Assembly: GCA_936440205.1 (NCBI GenBank)
Contig: OW387136.1
Coordinates: forward strand, 55,355,718 to 55,419,717
Direction of reading: 5' to 3'
Origin: Lepidonotus clava
Lineage: Eukaryota; Annelida; Polychaeta; Phyllodocida; Polynoidae
DNA: 64,000 nucleotides
Below are positions 63,966 to 64,000 of the stretch, one piece after another. Each line of letters begins with the position of its first letter. Within the stretch, counting starts at the first letter, position 1. Below the pieces are notes generated by a model. The model saw nothing but the letters and a program-made list of their open reading frames with translations. It did no database searches and was not told the origin of the DNA. The translations under genes were made by a program, and so were the position numbers.

Positions 63966-64000
63966 TCCCACTGGACTGATTCAGGCTCCGGCGCGTCCCA
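63335..64000 (-). CDS. Unknown minus-strand ORF, partial, enters from the right edge
   Basis: Open on the minus strand from the window edge to the stop at 63335 (over 215 codons; the first Met visible is at 63928). Acidic and disordered at the start (WDAPEPESVQWDQFDLDLLA), an amphipathic helix SPREIEQIRAIARDLAEQVG, an Ala/Pro-rich linker, and a C-terminal helix VDFIRDLVLLYREVRRLVQR followed by WPNAPSLPDWL. The opposite strand is also open (63321-63965). Not recognised; could be an antisense gene of the same element or a neighbour. Confidence 0.45.
   Translation of the reverse strand, partial: WDAPEPESVQWDQFDLDLLAPASSMWEGSTLTMGAPGDSGKTNGGEGERGVTGNTGVPVGISKTSDAMSITPSDLNPCSQARNMSKRASAPRAAASLSHSLTIASSKDSSSPMISGIDSGAPVQSTSGPLSPREIEQIRAIARDLAEQVGSSLDAPLGLAPAPTVSLPPAAASSAAAPSAPAALALPASSVDFIRDLVLLYREVRRLVQRWPNAPSLPDWL

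Larger units (their letters stand above)
53600..64000 (+). mobile_element. Ty3/gypsy-type LTR retrotransposon, broken, running to the window edge
   Basis: Order gag (54757-56703), protease, reverse transcriptase, RNase H, integrase (within 56763-61584), then extra ORFs. The domain order with integrase last is that of Ty3/gypsy (Metaviridae-like). The 3' LTR is not found and may lie beyond 64000, so age cannot be set from LTR comparison. The long open parts argue for a fairly recent insertion. Pol is not continuous; I estimate two or so interruptions. A fossil copy. Confidence 0.85.

Overview
The window looks like nuclear DNA from an invertebrate animal. Small GC-rich exons with GT..AG junctions sit in AT-rich introns of hundreds to thousands of bases. 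It also holds tRNA-derived SINEs, many MITE-like inverted-repeat elements, long G/C homopolymer runs and a Ty3-type LTR element. The style fits a lancelet, hemichordate or mollusc; I cannot fix the species from the sequence alone.

Layout. From about 0.3 to 37.8 kb one large plus-strand gene of the FAM228 family (homologue of vertebrate FAM228A/B) is spread over some 37 kb. Its conserved core is six exons (18.4-37.8 kb). The N-terminal exons at 0.7, 8.3 and 8.8 kb are clear or likely, and four more candidates (2.7, 5.5, 6.6, 11.4 kb) all keep phase 0. The introns hold most of the repeats: an 84-bp minisatellite of about 28 units, a recent 1.04-kb tandem duplication, a 139-bp tandem array, SINEs and at least six inverted-repeat elements. 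A CpG-rich duplicated module at 17.4-17.6 kb may be a second promoter.

From 40.4 to 44.2 kb a two-exon minus-strand gene encodes a TMEM35/DoxX-like membrane protein, convergent with FAM228. Its C-terminal tail is built from an out-of-frame tandem copy of its own last membrane-segment coding sequence. Its intron carries an 18-bp minisatellite in a ~490-bp higher-order repeat, one unit of which holds a TTAA-flanked MITE. At 45.9-46.3 kb lies a 5'-truncated, frameshifted serpin pseudogene.

From 46.65 to 51.0 kb a minus-strand, non-coding LTR element looks structurally whole: two nearly identical 921-bp LTRs, a CCCT target duplication and a tRNA-Trp-like primer site. A candidate solo LTR sits near 53 kb. 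From about 53.6 kb to the right edge there is a Ty3/gypsy-like element with gag, a broken pol and unusual extra ORFs downstream, one of them on the opposite strand and running off the window.

No rRNA gene, functional tRNA gene or CRISPR array was found.
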